A stretch of DNA of 64,000 nucleotides from Paenibacillus silagei (GCF_017874735.1 NZ_JAGGLV010000005.1:328001-392000), one strand, 5' to 3'. Shown: positions 17,403-25,400, numbered from the stretch's first letter. Made by a program: numbers and translations. The notes: a model not told the origin generated them from the letters alone.

Positions 17403-18457
17403 CGCCGTTCACCTCCTAAGAGAGAGAAGCCGTATCTGCGGGACAGACCGTCCTCATACCGGCAAAGCGCACCATAGCCCGCTTCAGGAAAAGGGGACGG
17501 GTAAGGCCCGGCGGGATCACTATCTCCTCTACGAATTTGGTTCCATACCCGGAATACCGCGTCTTCCAGGTCTTCACCGATTGCGTTATACCGCTTCCCC
17601 TCGTATTCAGCCTCTATGAGATACACAATCATGAGGGCTTGTAACTTCTTATATCTGACCTGTGAAGGAAGCGGCAGCTCCGTATCCGGCCAGAAGGCAA
17701 GGCGGCCTGAAGCCAAATCCCCCTGCTCCAGTTCTTCGGCATCCCCGGCTCCCTGGCGGTTCAGGTAATGCAGGTAGGCGGCCTGGTCGGTTAACCCCGG
17801 CGATAGCTGACGATAGCTGTAGCAGTGCTCCAGCAGATAGGCATACAGATCCTCCAGTACCCGGCGTTTGCTGGGTCCGGCGAAGCTCACCGCCCGGCCG
17901 CCGGCATCAGCGTCCAGCCTCCAATAACGGTCGAAGCGGAAATCGATGCTCTTGACCACTGCGCTTACCAGCTCCTGTGAAAGAATCCCCTCGTCAAAGG
18001 CCGCCTCCTGCAGATGCTCCAGCAGACTGCATTGAAGCGGGCAGCATTCGGCATGAGCTACTTCAGGCAGAGACTGGATGGACTGAAGTCCGAAGGCATC
18101 TAATCTGACCAGCTTATTACCGGTATACTTCCCGGCTCTCATAAAGGCAGGAAGCGGGAATCTGAACCGGCTTGCTGCAGGATACTGTAAGCCCAGACAG
18201 CGTGGACAGACTCCGGCGGACAGAATGACCCGGTCACCCAGTTCATACGCATCTGCCTCTGTGGCCATCTGCTCTGCTCCGTTCAGCTTGTGCCGGAGAT
18301 CCGCCAGCCGCTGTGCTTCGGCAGGAGACGGCTGCGGATGTGTGAATAACCCGACAAGCTGCTCATAACCTGCCGTTTTGAGCCTGATCCTCCTTTTGCG
18401 GCCAATGACTTCAGTACCCTCTTTAGTTTCCAGAATACGTACCGGTTGCTCGCCCAT
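17399..18457 (-). CDS. E1-like / leader-binding cyclodehydratase component
   Basis: 352 residues from ATG 18457 (GGGGGG run upstream), four bases after the LanB 1 stop. It has ILSAGVCPRCLGLQ (79-91) and AECCPLQCSLLEH (136-148), two Cys clusters spaced like the structural zinc site of TOMM E1-like proteins. The N-terminal 60 residues are basic and could form the leader-recognition fold. No ThiF GxGxxG adenylate motif is visible, as expected because YcaO supplies ATP chemistry. The gene overlaps YcaO 1 by four bases, so they probably form one heterodimer. Family identity is inferred from motifs and position. Confidence 0.6.
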   Translation of the reverse strand: MGEQPVRILETKEGTEVIGRKRRIRLKTAGYEQLVGLFTHPQPSPAEAQRLADLRHKLNGAEQMATEADAYELGDRVILSAGVCPRCLGLQYPAASRFRFPLPAFMRAGKYTGNKLVRLDAFGLQSIQSLPEVAHAECCPLQCSLLEHLQEAAFDEGILSQELVSAVVKSIDFRFDRYWRLDADAGGRAVSFAGPSKRRVLEDLYAYLLEHCYSYRQLSPGLTDQAAYLHYLNRQGAGDAEELEQGDLASGRLAFWPDTELPLPSQVRYKKLQALMIVYLIEAEYEGKRYNAIGEDLEDAVFRVWNQIRRGDSDPAGPYPSPFPEAGYGALCRYEDGLSRRYGFSLLGGERR

Positions 18458-18461
18458 CGCT

Positions 18462-20888
18462 TTATCCCCCCCTTCTGAGCGGTTCTTCATGCATTTCGTA
18501 CACAAACTCAGTGGTATATTCATTGTCATACGGATCGGGTAGCGCCTCTTCGAACACAACGGCCAATTCCCCGTGCTGCCTGCGGCAGCGTTCCCTGTGC
18601 TTAAGCCATTCCATACAATACTGCGGCTCCTCTGCGTCAAGAAAAATAGGCTTATGCAGCCCGGATTCGCCATATTCGATGTGTAGCCTGTTGTAGCGGA
18701 CAGGAAACAGCCGGACGAATGAATGCAGCGGAACATGATAGGTCTCAAGCAGCTCATGAAGCCGCAGATATCCGTCGAAATCCGGGGTTACCCCGGCAAA
18801 CAGCTTCTCATGAAGAATGGTTTGCCTTCTGTGCAGGATCAGCTTCCCGTAGCTGATTCTGCCGATATGCAGGCATTCATCAACGGCGAGCTCATCATAG
18901 TCCAGTCCAGTTCCAGTGAGGAAACCGGATTGGGTGAGTAAGGCAAGATTCCTGTATTCCTCGGGCAGACAAGCCGGGGCAAGCGTACCTGTATATAGGG
19001 GAACCACCCGCTGCTCCCCGGACTGCAGCTCGAAGCTGGTGCGTTCGGCATTCCATATCAGTACGGCATCCCGCAGCTCCGCAGCCAGGCTACTGCCCTC
19101 TACAAAACCATTCATATTGGGATTGAACCCGCAGGAGGGCGAGTAGGTGATTAGCTGCGCCTCCTCTCCGCAGTGGAGCACTTCTTTGATCCGTTCAGCG
19201 ATAGCCTCATGGCTCTCCGGCAAATGATACATGGAATAAGCCAGATAGCTGTTCTTGCAATCATTCAATACAAGCTCTCCGGCGCCGCTCTGCTGAAGCC
19301 AGAAGCCTGCTGTGGCAGGCTGGCGGATATGGAGGGCCTGCAGCCCTGCCTTCAGTGAAGCCAGATCCGCACGCTCTAGTGCAACATCCTCTCCCGATGC
19401 TGCCGCAGCCAGCTTCATCCGGTACTGATCTCTCAGCTCCTCCAGATGCGCTACTGCGGGAGCATTCTCGAATACACTTCCCCTGCAGGTTCTGTTCAGC
19501 GCTACATGCTGCTCATACTCTGCGGCATACCTGGACAGGCTTGGCTGAAGAGAGGCATAGGCCACAGGGAGCGTATCGTGCAGATGATGCTCCATATAGA
19601 GCCGGAACTTCAGGCGGTTATCGAACACCGGCAGCACTTCAGCCCACTCTGCAAGCGGATCACGAAGCGGCTCCACTTCCACTTCCAAAGACGGACCGGC
19701 TGGTGCATCTGTGTAGCTGTCCTCATTAAACGGGTTGGCCGGATATCTGCCTTCCCATCCAAGCCATTCACAGCAGCGGTTCACATGCTTTTGGGCGATT
19801 TCCAGCAACCTCTCCCTTTGCGCAACCTCATGGGTCAGTTCGATCTGACCGGACAACAGACGGATGGCTTCCAGATGCTGAGCCAGGGACTGTATCCTGC
19901 TGCTTCCGGGACGAAACGCAGAAACGGTCTCGATGAATACCTCCAGTGTAAGCGGCCCGCTCTCCCTGTGGATCGTATTCTTGAGGTAGCCGCAGCGCAC
20001 CAGCTGAACCGCCTTGGCTGTCATAGCTTCTAGGCTTTCGTTCCAGATCAGCGCCAGTTCATCCAGTGTGACGATACTGCCCGGTTGGATTTTGGCGGCA
20101 GCCGGTGTCTTCAGGCGGTAACTTCGCTTCGTTCTAATATAGAGTCCAGGCTCTGCCGCCTGCGGTCCAGTGCTTCCCTCCGTAAGAAGGGTTCCCTCTT
20201 GCTCCCTGTACTCCACCTTATAGCGGCTGGCCCGTATCACCTCGGGAAGCAGCAGCCATAGCTCATACCAGTGAAGGAGAATCCATTGAGCGAAGCTGAT
20301 CCGGCTCTCCCCTCCTGTCCCCGGCCCCCGGCAGATTGAAGTGAAGGAAGAGAGCGGTGCTGTTTTGGCAAAAGAACGCATCATCATTTTCCATACCTTT
20401 CCGCTTTTTTTCGAGCTATACGATTTGTTCAATGAACAATACATTTCATAGTTAGTTAGCAGCAGTGCATTCTGCACACTCGGTTGCTGCCGGAACAGCT
20501 TATACAGCTCCTGTTCCTGCATTTGGCATTCGTTCTTGAAGCGGATGGTTAATTCCTGATGCCGCTCCAGCAGCCCGCTGCCGGTCTGCTCCAGAGAGAG
20601 CGCCTCAGCCATAAGCACCGGTGCGACTCGGTTTGCCTTCGGAATCTTTCCGGGCTGAATTCGCCCTTTGCGGACTCCCTGTTGCAGCCGGATATAGGCA
20701 ATCCGTACCTCCGGCTCTTGTTCTATGCGCTCGGACAGCCGCTGCTGCAGCAATTCCTTACGCTGATTGAATCCTTTACGTTCTTCACAATAAGCTAGAA
20801 GCTCCTGGTAGAAGCCATGCTTAATCTGCATCAGGTCACTGGAAGGAACATGATTCCTTCTTTCAAACAGGAAGGTTCGACTCAACAC
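18462..20888 (-). CDS. LanB-type dehydratase N-domain protein 1 (glutamylation)
   Basis: 808 residues, first enzyme gene after the precursors. The Lant_dehydr_N signature region is MMMRSFAKTAPLSSFTSICRG (about 178-198), corresponding to R-x-x-x-R-x-TPFGxFA with substitutions. Later FWLQQSGAGELVLNDCKNSYLAYSMY and the C-terminal RLFPVRYNRLHIEYG fit the same family. No eliminase domain is attached, so it needs a partner, probably one of the two SpaB-C-like proteins. The start is GTG 20888 or TTG 20885; GGGGGAG favours the latter slightly. Spacing to the precursor genes is 71 nt and contains a strong hairpin. Confidence 0.82.
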   Translation of the reverse strand: MLSRTFLFERRNHVPSSDLMQIKHGFYQELLAYCEERKGFNQRKELLQQRLSERIEQEPEVRIAYIRLQQGVRKGRIQPGKIPKANRVAPVLMAEALSLEQTGSGLLERHQELTIRFKNECQMQEQELYKLFRQQPSVQNALLLTNYEMYCSLNKSYSSKKSGKVWKMMMRSFAKTAPLSSFTSICRGPGTGGESRISFAQWILLHWYELWLLLPEVIRASRYKVEYREQEGTLLTEGSTGPQAAEPGLYIRTKRSYRLKTPAAAKIQPGSIVTLDELALIWNESLEAMTAKAVQLVRCGYLKNTIHRESGPLTLEVFIETVSAFRPGSSRIQSLAQHLEAIRLLSGQIELTHEVAQRERLLEIAQKHVNRCCEWLGWEGRYPANPFNEDSYTDAPAGPSLEVEVEPLRDPLAEWAEVLPVFDNRLKFRLYMEHHLHDTLPVAYASLQPSLSRYAAEYEQHVALNRTCRGSVFENAPAVAHLEELRDQYRMKLAAAASGEDVALERADLASLKAGLQALHIRQPATAGFWLQQSGAGELVLNDCKNSYLAYSMYHLPESHEAIAERIKEVLHCGEEAQLITYSPSCGFNPNMNGFVEGSSLAAELRDAVLIWNAERTSFELQSGEQRVVPLYTGTLAPACLPEEYRNLALLTQSGFLTGTGLDYDELAVDECLHIGRISYGKLILHRRQTILHEKLFAGVTPDFDGYLRLHELLETYHVPLHSFVRLFPVRYNRLHIEYGESGLHKPIFLDAEEPQYCMEWLKHRERCRRQHGELAVVFEEALPDPYDNEYTTEFVYEMHEEPLRRGG

Positions 20889-20914
20889 GGCTCCCCCTTC
20901 TGGGATTGTTTATT

Positions 20915-20943
20915 GGATGGGCACGGCTTATGCCGTCCCATCC
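20915..20943 (-). promoter_or_regulatory. Strong hairpin between precursor genes and enzyme genes
   Basis: A 12-bp stem (GGATGGG + ACGGC paired with GCCGT + CCCATCC, one bulged C) with a four-base loop, just downstream of the last precursor. It lacks a clear T-run on the minus strand, so it is more likely an mRNA stabiliser, processing site or partial terminator than a full one. It would raise precursor over enzyme expression. Confidence 0.55.
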
Positions 20944-20959
20944 ATGGTTTAGCTAACAA

Positions 20960-21118
20960 TTAGGCACAGGAGGAGGAGCACGACGAACATGATGACGAGC
21001 CGCAGGTGGAAGAGCTGCCGCTGCCGCTGGATGCCGCCGTTGACGGAATAGCCTCCACTTGATCAAGTTCAATCAGTTCCAGGTCCAGTGCTTCCAGTTC
21101 TTTATTTAAATCTTTCAT
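20960..21118 (-). CDS. RiPP precursor peptide 1 (52 aa)
   Basis: I translated it from ATG 21118. The leader is MKDLNKELEALDLELIEL followed by DQVEAIPSTAA, acidic and hydrophobic like thiopeptide leaders. The core is S + SGSGSSSTCG + SSSCSSCSSSCA. Of the 23 core residues 14 are Ser, one Thr and four Cys, so 19 can be cyclised or dehydrated. It is the closest precursor to the enzyme genes and differs from the other two at a few leader sites (Ala10, Asp19) and in the first core residue (Ser instead of Thr). Shine-Dalgarno AAGGATGAT is moderate. Confidence 0.92.
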   Translation of the reverse strand: MKDLNKELEALDLELIELDQVEAIPSTAASSGSGSSSTCGSSSCSSCSSSCA

Positions 21119-21173
21119 TATTTATCATCCTTTTCATAATTAGTATTTTATTATCATTGCGATACTGTTACTC

Positions 21174-21332
21174 TTAAGCACAGGAAGAAGAGCACGACGA
21201 GCATGAGGACGAACCGCAGGTAGAGGAGCTGCCGCTGCCGCTGGTTGCGGCTGTTGACGGAATAGCTTCCACTTGCTCAAGTTCAATCAGTTCCAGGTCC
21301 AGATCTTCCAGTTCTTTGTTTAAATCCTTCAT
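21174..21332 (-). CDS. RiPP precursor peptide 2 (52 aa)
   Basis: Middle copy. The leader is MKDLNKELEDLDLELIEL + EQVEAIPSTAA. The core is T + SGSGSSSTCG + SSSCSSCSSSCA, with the last 22 residues identical to the other copies although codons differ (TCC/TCT/TCG mixes), so the core is under purifying selection. Spacing to copy 1 is 55 nt and the intergenic DNA is itself duplicated, showing tandem gene duplication. Confidence 0.92.
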   Translation of the reverse strand: MKDLNKELEDLDLELIELEQVEAIPSTAATSGSGSSSTCGSSSCSSCSSSCA

Positions 21333-21390
21333 TTTTTCATCATCCTTTTCATAAAATTAGTCGTTAAGTATTCTTGTGAATCTGTCTGTC

Positions 21391-21549
21391 TTACGCGCAG
21401 GAAGAGGAACACGACGAACATGACGATGATCCGCAAGTGGATGAACTGCCGCTGCCGCTGGTTGCGGCTGTCGATGGAATAGCTTCCACCTGATCGAGTT
21501 CAATCAGCTCCAGGTCGAGATCTTCAAGCTCTTTATCGAATGATTTCAT
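21391..21549 (-). CDS. RiPP precursor peptide 3 (52 aa, first in operon)
   Basis: First translated copy, with by far the best ribosome binding site (GGAGGTGA, eight bases before ATG). The leader is MKSFDKELEDLDLELIEL + DQVEAIPSTAA and the core is identical in its last 22 residues to copies 1 and 2. A full-strength start here and weaker ones on copies 2 and 1 suggest a gradient of expression. The conserved LDLELIEL stretch is the probable recognition site for the leader-binding module. Confidence 0.93.
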   Translation of the reverse strand: MKSFDKELEDLDLELIELDQVEAIPSTAATSGSGSSSTCGSSSCSSCSSSCA

Positions 21550-21631
21550 AGGTTACTTCACCTCCTTCAGTCCGTCCGGAATGCTGCTTACAGGCGCTCC
21601 GTTTCAGTGGTTATTGTCTTTCTGAAGTAAG

Positions 21632-21637
21632 AGTATC
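21632..21637 (-). promoter_or_regulatory. Candidate extended -10 element of the RiPP operon promoter
   Basis: TGTGATACT on the minus strand (TGn + GATACT) about 83 bases before the first precursor start and about 54 bases downstream of the ComA-like site. The hexamer 17 bases upstream (CGGTGA) is a poor -35, consistent with activator dependence. Motif-based only. Confidence 0.35.
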
Positions 21638-21690
21638 ACAGCTTATTCAAGCCTTCACCGACTACCATTCCAGTAATTCCCACAAATAAA

Positions 21691-21718
21691 TTGCGGTACG
21701 GCTGCAGGTTTTTTGCGG
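21691..21718. promoter_or_regulatory. Putative ComA-type tripartite site upstream of the precursors
   Basis: TTGCGG (21691-21696), five bases, CTGCAG (degenerate inverted half-site), then TTGCGG (21713-21718). The two TTGCGG copies are 22 bases apart start to start, exactly as at comX (2302 and 2324), and in the same orientation relative to the target genes. It also lies 70-97 bases upstream of the divergent gene at 21788 and might serve both directions. Confidence 0.5.
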
Positions 21719-21787
21719 GTTAACCTGCTGATTCAGGTGTCAATACTGATAAAGCTCAACAAAAATATCCATAAGGGGAAGAAGACA

Positions 21788-22363
21788 ATGAAGGAAGACG
21801 GAAGACAAGTACGGGGCAGAAGCTATCTGAATAAAAAAGTGTGCGGATTGTGGCTGATCTGGGTGGCCGCCATCCTGTTTGCGGGGCTGCTTGCGGGGGG
21901 AGCGCAGCTGATCTCCATGCCGGTATTTTCACTCGGGTATATGGCCGGGTTTTTCTGGATCTTGACCGGTAAAGCGGTCAGCCGCAAGCTGTCCTACGGA
22001 CCACAAACCGCCTTTCAGGGCAAAATGACGCTCTACTCTATCATTCTAATGTTCGTGATTATGGTGCTGGTAGGCGGTCCTCACTTCGGAGACGGCAATT
22101 ACCGGATGGTCTGGCTGGGGGCTTTTTTGGCAATAGGTCTCCATTTCATTCCGATGGCCTGGGTGCATGGACGTTCCATGTTTCTGCTGGCTGTTCTGCT
22201 AAGCGCTAATGCTGTGGCCGGTATGGTCTGGCCGGAGCTGTCTTTTCACGCCTTGGTATATGCGGATCTTGCTGTCAAAGTGCTCTGGGGGACTCTACTC
22301 CTCTTGTCTGGCCGCCCGGCTGCTGCTGAACAGTTCGCAAGCTCTTCGAATATCGCCAATTAG
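21788..22363 (+). CDS. Small integral membrane protein, function unknown
   Basis: 191 residues from ATG 21788, with AAGGGGA about eight bases upstream; an upstream TTG would begin inside the ComA-like site and is less likely. After a basic cytosolic N-terminus (KEDGRQVRGRSYLNKK) there are about six hydrophobic segments (20-40, 45-62, 80-100, 112-130, 136-155, 160-178). It resembles small uncharacterised Bacillus/Paenibacillus membrane proteins, but I cannot name a function. Divergent from the RiPP operon and sharing its upstream region, so a role in immunity is conceivable but unproven. Confidence 0.75.
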   Translation: MKEDGRQVRGRSYLNKKVCGLWLIWVAAILFAGLLAGGAQLISMPVFSLGYMAGFFWILTGKAVSRKLSYGPQTAFQGKMTLYSIILMFVIMVLVGGPHFGDGNYRMVWLGAFLAIGLHFIPMAWVHGRSMFLLAVLLSANAVAGMVWPELSFHALVYADLAVKVLWGTLLLLSGRPAAAEQFASSSNIAN

Positions 22364-22451
22364 CGGAAATAAAGTGGAGATTAAGTTAAAAGTTGTCTAG
22401 TGAACTCAGATAGCGTATAGTATATTCCCATGTTGGAAGGGAGAGATTACT

Positions 22452-23408
22452 ATGCTGAACAGGATTGAATCATTTCAAGGCTCCAGGCATTTCCGTCTGC
22501 AATATGTTGCAGATAGCACCGTTGCAGCGGTTGCGGTTCCAGGCACAGGCTCACTCGCAAACGCGGCCATTATTGATCTGGGGGGACTCACTCTGGTGGT
22601 GGATACATTCGCTACGCTGGAGGCGGCTCAGGATTTGAAGGCTGCTGCTGAGCATCTCACAGGGAACCCTGTATCCTATGTAATCAACACACACTGGCAC
22701 AGCGATCATACCACTGGCAATCAGGTGTTTGCGCTTGACGCTCAGCTGATTGCAACATCAGAGACCCATGAGATCATGAATACATTCGCCAGAGACCGGG
22801 TAGCCCAGTACCAGAACAACAGAGAAAAGATGCTAGAGGCGATCGAAGAAGCTGAATTGCAAAGTCAGCAGGAGACGGATACTAAGCTGCAGCAGGAAAT
22901 GGCCTGGGAGAATGCAACGGACCGTGAATTTGTGAATATGCTGCCGCAGCTGGTGCATACGGTGCCGACGATAACTTTTGACCGGCAAATGACCATTCAC
23001 GGCAGCAACCGCAGCGCGCAGCTCATTACATATGGCGGAGGACACACACAAAGTGATGCCATTGTGTACCTCCCGGAAGATAAAATTGTCATCATCGGGG
23101 ACCTCGTGCTCTCGAACCACCATCCGGTTCTGGCCAATGCCAACCCTCAGGAGTGGCTGCATATTCTGGAGCAGATTGAGCGGTTGGATGTGGAGACGAT
23201 TATACCGGGGCATGGTGAGGTCTGCTCCCTGCAACAGCTTCATGAGGTGAAGGGATACATAAGCAGAATGATCGCCATCGTGACCGAAGCCGTTCAGAAT
23301 CAGCAGAGTATTGAAGAGATCGAAATACCCGAAGAATACCGGGCTTGGTACTTCACAACCTATTTCAAGACAAATTTGAATAAGCTGTATGACCTGATTA
23401 CTGCATAG
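22452..23408 (+). CDS. MBL-fold metallo-hydrolase
   Basis: 318 residues, metallo-beta-lactamase fold. Metal ligands are seen in NTHWHSDHTTGNQVF (HxHxDH, about 79-93), then YGGGHTQSDAIVYL (His about 199), GDLVLSNHHPVL (bridging Asp) and IIPGHGEV (last His). ATG 22452 follows GGAAGGGAGAG. No signal peptide. The substrate is unknown; beta-lactamase-like and lactonase-like members share these motifs. A hairpin terminator follows, separating it from the two-component system. Confidence 0.9.
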   Translation: MLNRIESFQGSRHFRLQYVADSTVAAVAVPGTGSLANAAIIDLGGLTLVVDTFATLEAAQDLKAAAEHLTGNPVSYVINTHWHSDHTTGNQVFALDAQLIATSETHEIMNTFARDRVAQYQNNREKMLEAIEEAELQSQQETDTKLQQEMAWENATDREFVNMLPQLVHTVPTITFDRQMTIHGSNRSAQLITYGGGHTQSDAIVYLPEDKIVIIGDLVLSNHHPVLANANPQEWLHILEQIERLDVETIIPGHGEVCSLQQLHEVKGYISRMIAIVTEAVQNQQSIEEIEIPEEYRAWYFTTYFKTNLNKLYDLITA

Positions 23409-23454
23409 GGGGAGTAACAGAGAGTATTCGATGTAGATCTTATAACCAGACGAG

Positions 23455-23493
23455 GCAAGAAAAGAGAGCATATCTCTTCTTTTCTTGCTTTTC
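23455..23493 (+). terminator. Rho-independent terminator after the MBL gene
   Basis: Arms GCAAGAAAAGAGAG and CTCTTCTTTTCTTGC (one bulge) around a short loop, followed by TTTTC. Confidence 0.75.
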
Positions 23494-23587
23494 TCTATGC
23501 AGGCTGTCCCTTCTTGAATACAAAACAGAGTGTATCTGCTTCCCCTATATATGTACTTAACTGAACAAGACAAGGAGAGCCGTGAAG

Positions 23588-24292
23588 ATGTCCAGAATCA
23601 TGATTGTGGAAGATGATCCGAAGATTGCAGATCTGCTGCACTCGGCTATTGAGAAATATGGCTATGAGGCCGTAAGGGTCAGGGACTTTCGCCTGGTGCT
23701 GCAGGAATTCGAGGAGATGAGACCGGAGCTGGTTCTGCTGGATGTGAATCTGCCCAGCTATGACGGGTATTACTGGTGCCGGCAGATCCGCAGGGTCTCC
23801 ACCTGTCCTGTGCTGTTCATCTCGGCGCGCGACGGTGAGATGGACCAGATCATGGCGCTTGAGAACGGCGGGGATGATTATATCACCAAGCCGTTCCATT
23901 CCGGAATTGTGCTCGCTAAGATCCACAGCCATCTCCGCCGGGCCTACGGGGAATATGCGGCTAAGCGCGAGGAGCTGGTGCTGGAGAAGGAAGGGCTGAT
24001 GCTGTATCCTGAAAGGCTTGAACTGCAGTACGGGCAGGCGGTCGTGCCCCTTACCCGCAAGGAATCGGATCTCATCGAGAGTCTGATGGAGCGTTACCCG
24101 AGGGTTGCCAGCCGGGAAGCGCTGCTGGAGAAGCTATGGGACCCGCAGGCTTTTGTGGATGAGAATACGCTGAATGTGAATATCGCACGGGTGCGCAAGA
24201 AATTCCAGGAGCTGGGGATGGAGGATGCCGTACTTACCGTCAGGGGTTCGGGATACCGGCTGAACAACAGCTGGTCAGAGGCGGAGTCATGA
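23588..24292 (+). CDS. BceR-type response regulator (OmpR family)
   Basis: 234 residues. Receiver domain starts MSRIMIVEDDPKIADLL with phospho-acceptor in LVLLDVNLPSYDG (Asp about 52) and Lys in YITKPFHSG. The C-terminal winged helix is the OmpR type (LTRKESDLIESLM ... VDENTLNVNIARVRKKF ... VRGSGYRL). The start at ATG 23588 was chosen over GTG 23582 because AGGAG is only four bases from the GTG. Stop and kinase start overlap by four bases. It should activate the adjacent ABC transporter genes when peptide antibiotics are sensed. Confidence 0.93.
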   Translation: MSRIMIVEDDPKIADLLHSAIEKYGYEAVRVRDFRLVLQEFEEMRPELVLLDVNLPSYDGYYWCRQIRRVSTCPVLFISARDGEMDQIMALENGGDDYITKPFHSGIVLAKIHSHLRRAYGEYAAKREELVLEKEGLMLYPERLELQYGQAVVPLTRKESDLIESLMERYPRVASREALLEKLWDPQAFVDENTLNVNIARVRKKFQELGMEDAVLTVRGSGYRLNNSWSEAES

Positions 24293-25287
24293 GGCTGTTT
24301 CTCCGTGAGCATGCGTTGTTATTGGCTGTGCAGATCGTGCAATTCGGCGCTATGCTGTCCATTTACTGGCTGGACGGCTACCGCGATCTGCCGACCGCGC
24401 TCTATGCGGTCTTCATAGGCTTCTTCTTCCTCAGCTGCTACTTAATCTACCAATATATCAGCAGGCGCCGTTATTATCTCCGCCTCAGCAGACCTCTGGA
24501 GACACTGGACGAATCCTTTCAGAAGCTGGAGAACCACCCTGTGTCCACAGCGCTGGAGCAGCTGCTGCACACCCAGTACGGCTACTATCAGCAGCAGCTG
24601 ACGGCGGTGAAGCAGCAGCAGGAGCAGCATCTGACTTTCATCGACCAATGGGTCCATCAGATGAAGACGCCGTTGTCGGTCATAGAGCTGACCGTGCAGA
24701 ATATGGACGAGCCGGAGTTTGCCAGCATCCGCGAGGAGCTGGAGAGTATGCGCAGCGGACTGCATACCGTGCTGTATATGGCCAGGCTGCGGGCTTTTGA
24801 GAAGGATTTCCACATCAAGCCTGTCGTCCTGCCGAAGCTGGTGAACGAGGTTGTCCATGATCACAGACGCCTGTTCATCCGCAGCCATATCTACCCCGAG
24901 GTCCACGCCTCCGCTCCGGACATTACCGCCCAGACGGATGAGAAATGGCTGTTCTTCATGCTGTCGCAGATTATGAACAATGCCATCAAATATTCAGCGG
25001 CGGCTAACACGGAGAACGGCCGGACAATCACTGTAGCCTGCTATCTCAGAGGAACGGATGCGGTCATTGAGGTCAAAGACAGGGGAATCGGGATTCAGGC
25101 GTCTGATCTCAAACGGGTATTCGACCCTTTCTTCACCGGCGGCAACGGGCGCGGACTGCGGGAGTCTACAGGAATGGGGCTGTATCTGACGAAGGAGTCC
25201 GCAGACCGTCTCGGACACCGGCTTGAGCTGGAATCGGCGGCCTGCGAGGGAACGGTGGTGCGGATTATTTTGACGGCGAATCCTTAG
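24289..25287 (+). CDS. BceS-type intramembrane-sensing histidine kinase
   Basis: 332 residues. Two N-terminal TM helices (about 9-27 and 36-56) are separated by only about ten residues, the hallmark of intramembrane-sensing kinases that read stimulus from a partner BceAB transporter. Phospho-acceptor His123 lies in FIDQWVHQMKTPLSVIEL. HATPase boxes: N (MNNAIKYS), G1 (VKDRGIGI), F/G2 (FFTGGNGRG, GMGLYL). It is cotranscribed with its regulator. Confidence 0.93.
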   Translation: MRLFLREHALLLAVQIVQFGAMLSIYWLDGYRDLPTALYAVFIGFFFLSCYLIYQYISRRRYYLRLSRPLETLDESFQKLENHPVSTALEQLLHTQYGYYQQQLTAVKQQQEQHLTFIDQWVHQMKTPLSVIELTVQNMDEPEFASIREELESMRSGLHTVLYMARLRAFEKDFHIKPVVLPKLVNEVVHDHRRLFIRSHIYPEVHASAPDITAQTDEKWLFFMLSQIMNNAIKYSAAANTENGRTITVACYLRGTDAVIEVKDRGIGIQASDLKRVFDPFFTGGNGRGLRESTGMGLYLTKESADRLGHRLELESAACEGTVVRIILTANP

Positions 25288-25400
25288 CTTACAGGCATGT
25301 AATAAAAGTGAAATCTAAATCGATGGCTGAGCTGCTGCCGTCTCCGGTATATTGGTTACAGAACAAGTGTGTTGCACACATAGAAGGGGAGTACAGCCAT

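Noticed and set aside
20960..21549. Lanthipeptide precursors with LanM/LanC chemistry
   Set aside because: No LanC, LanM or LanP is encoded; the YcaO, SagB and split-LanB set points to azoles plus dehydroamino acids without thioether cyclase.
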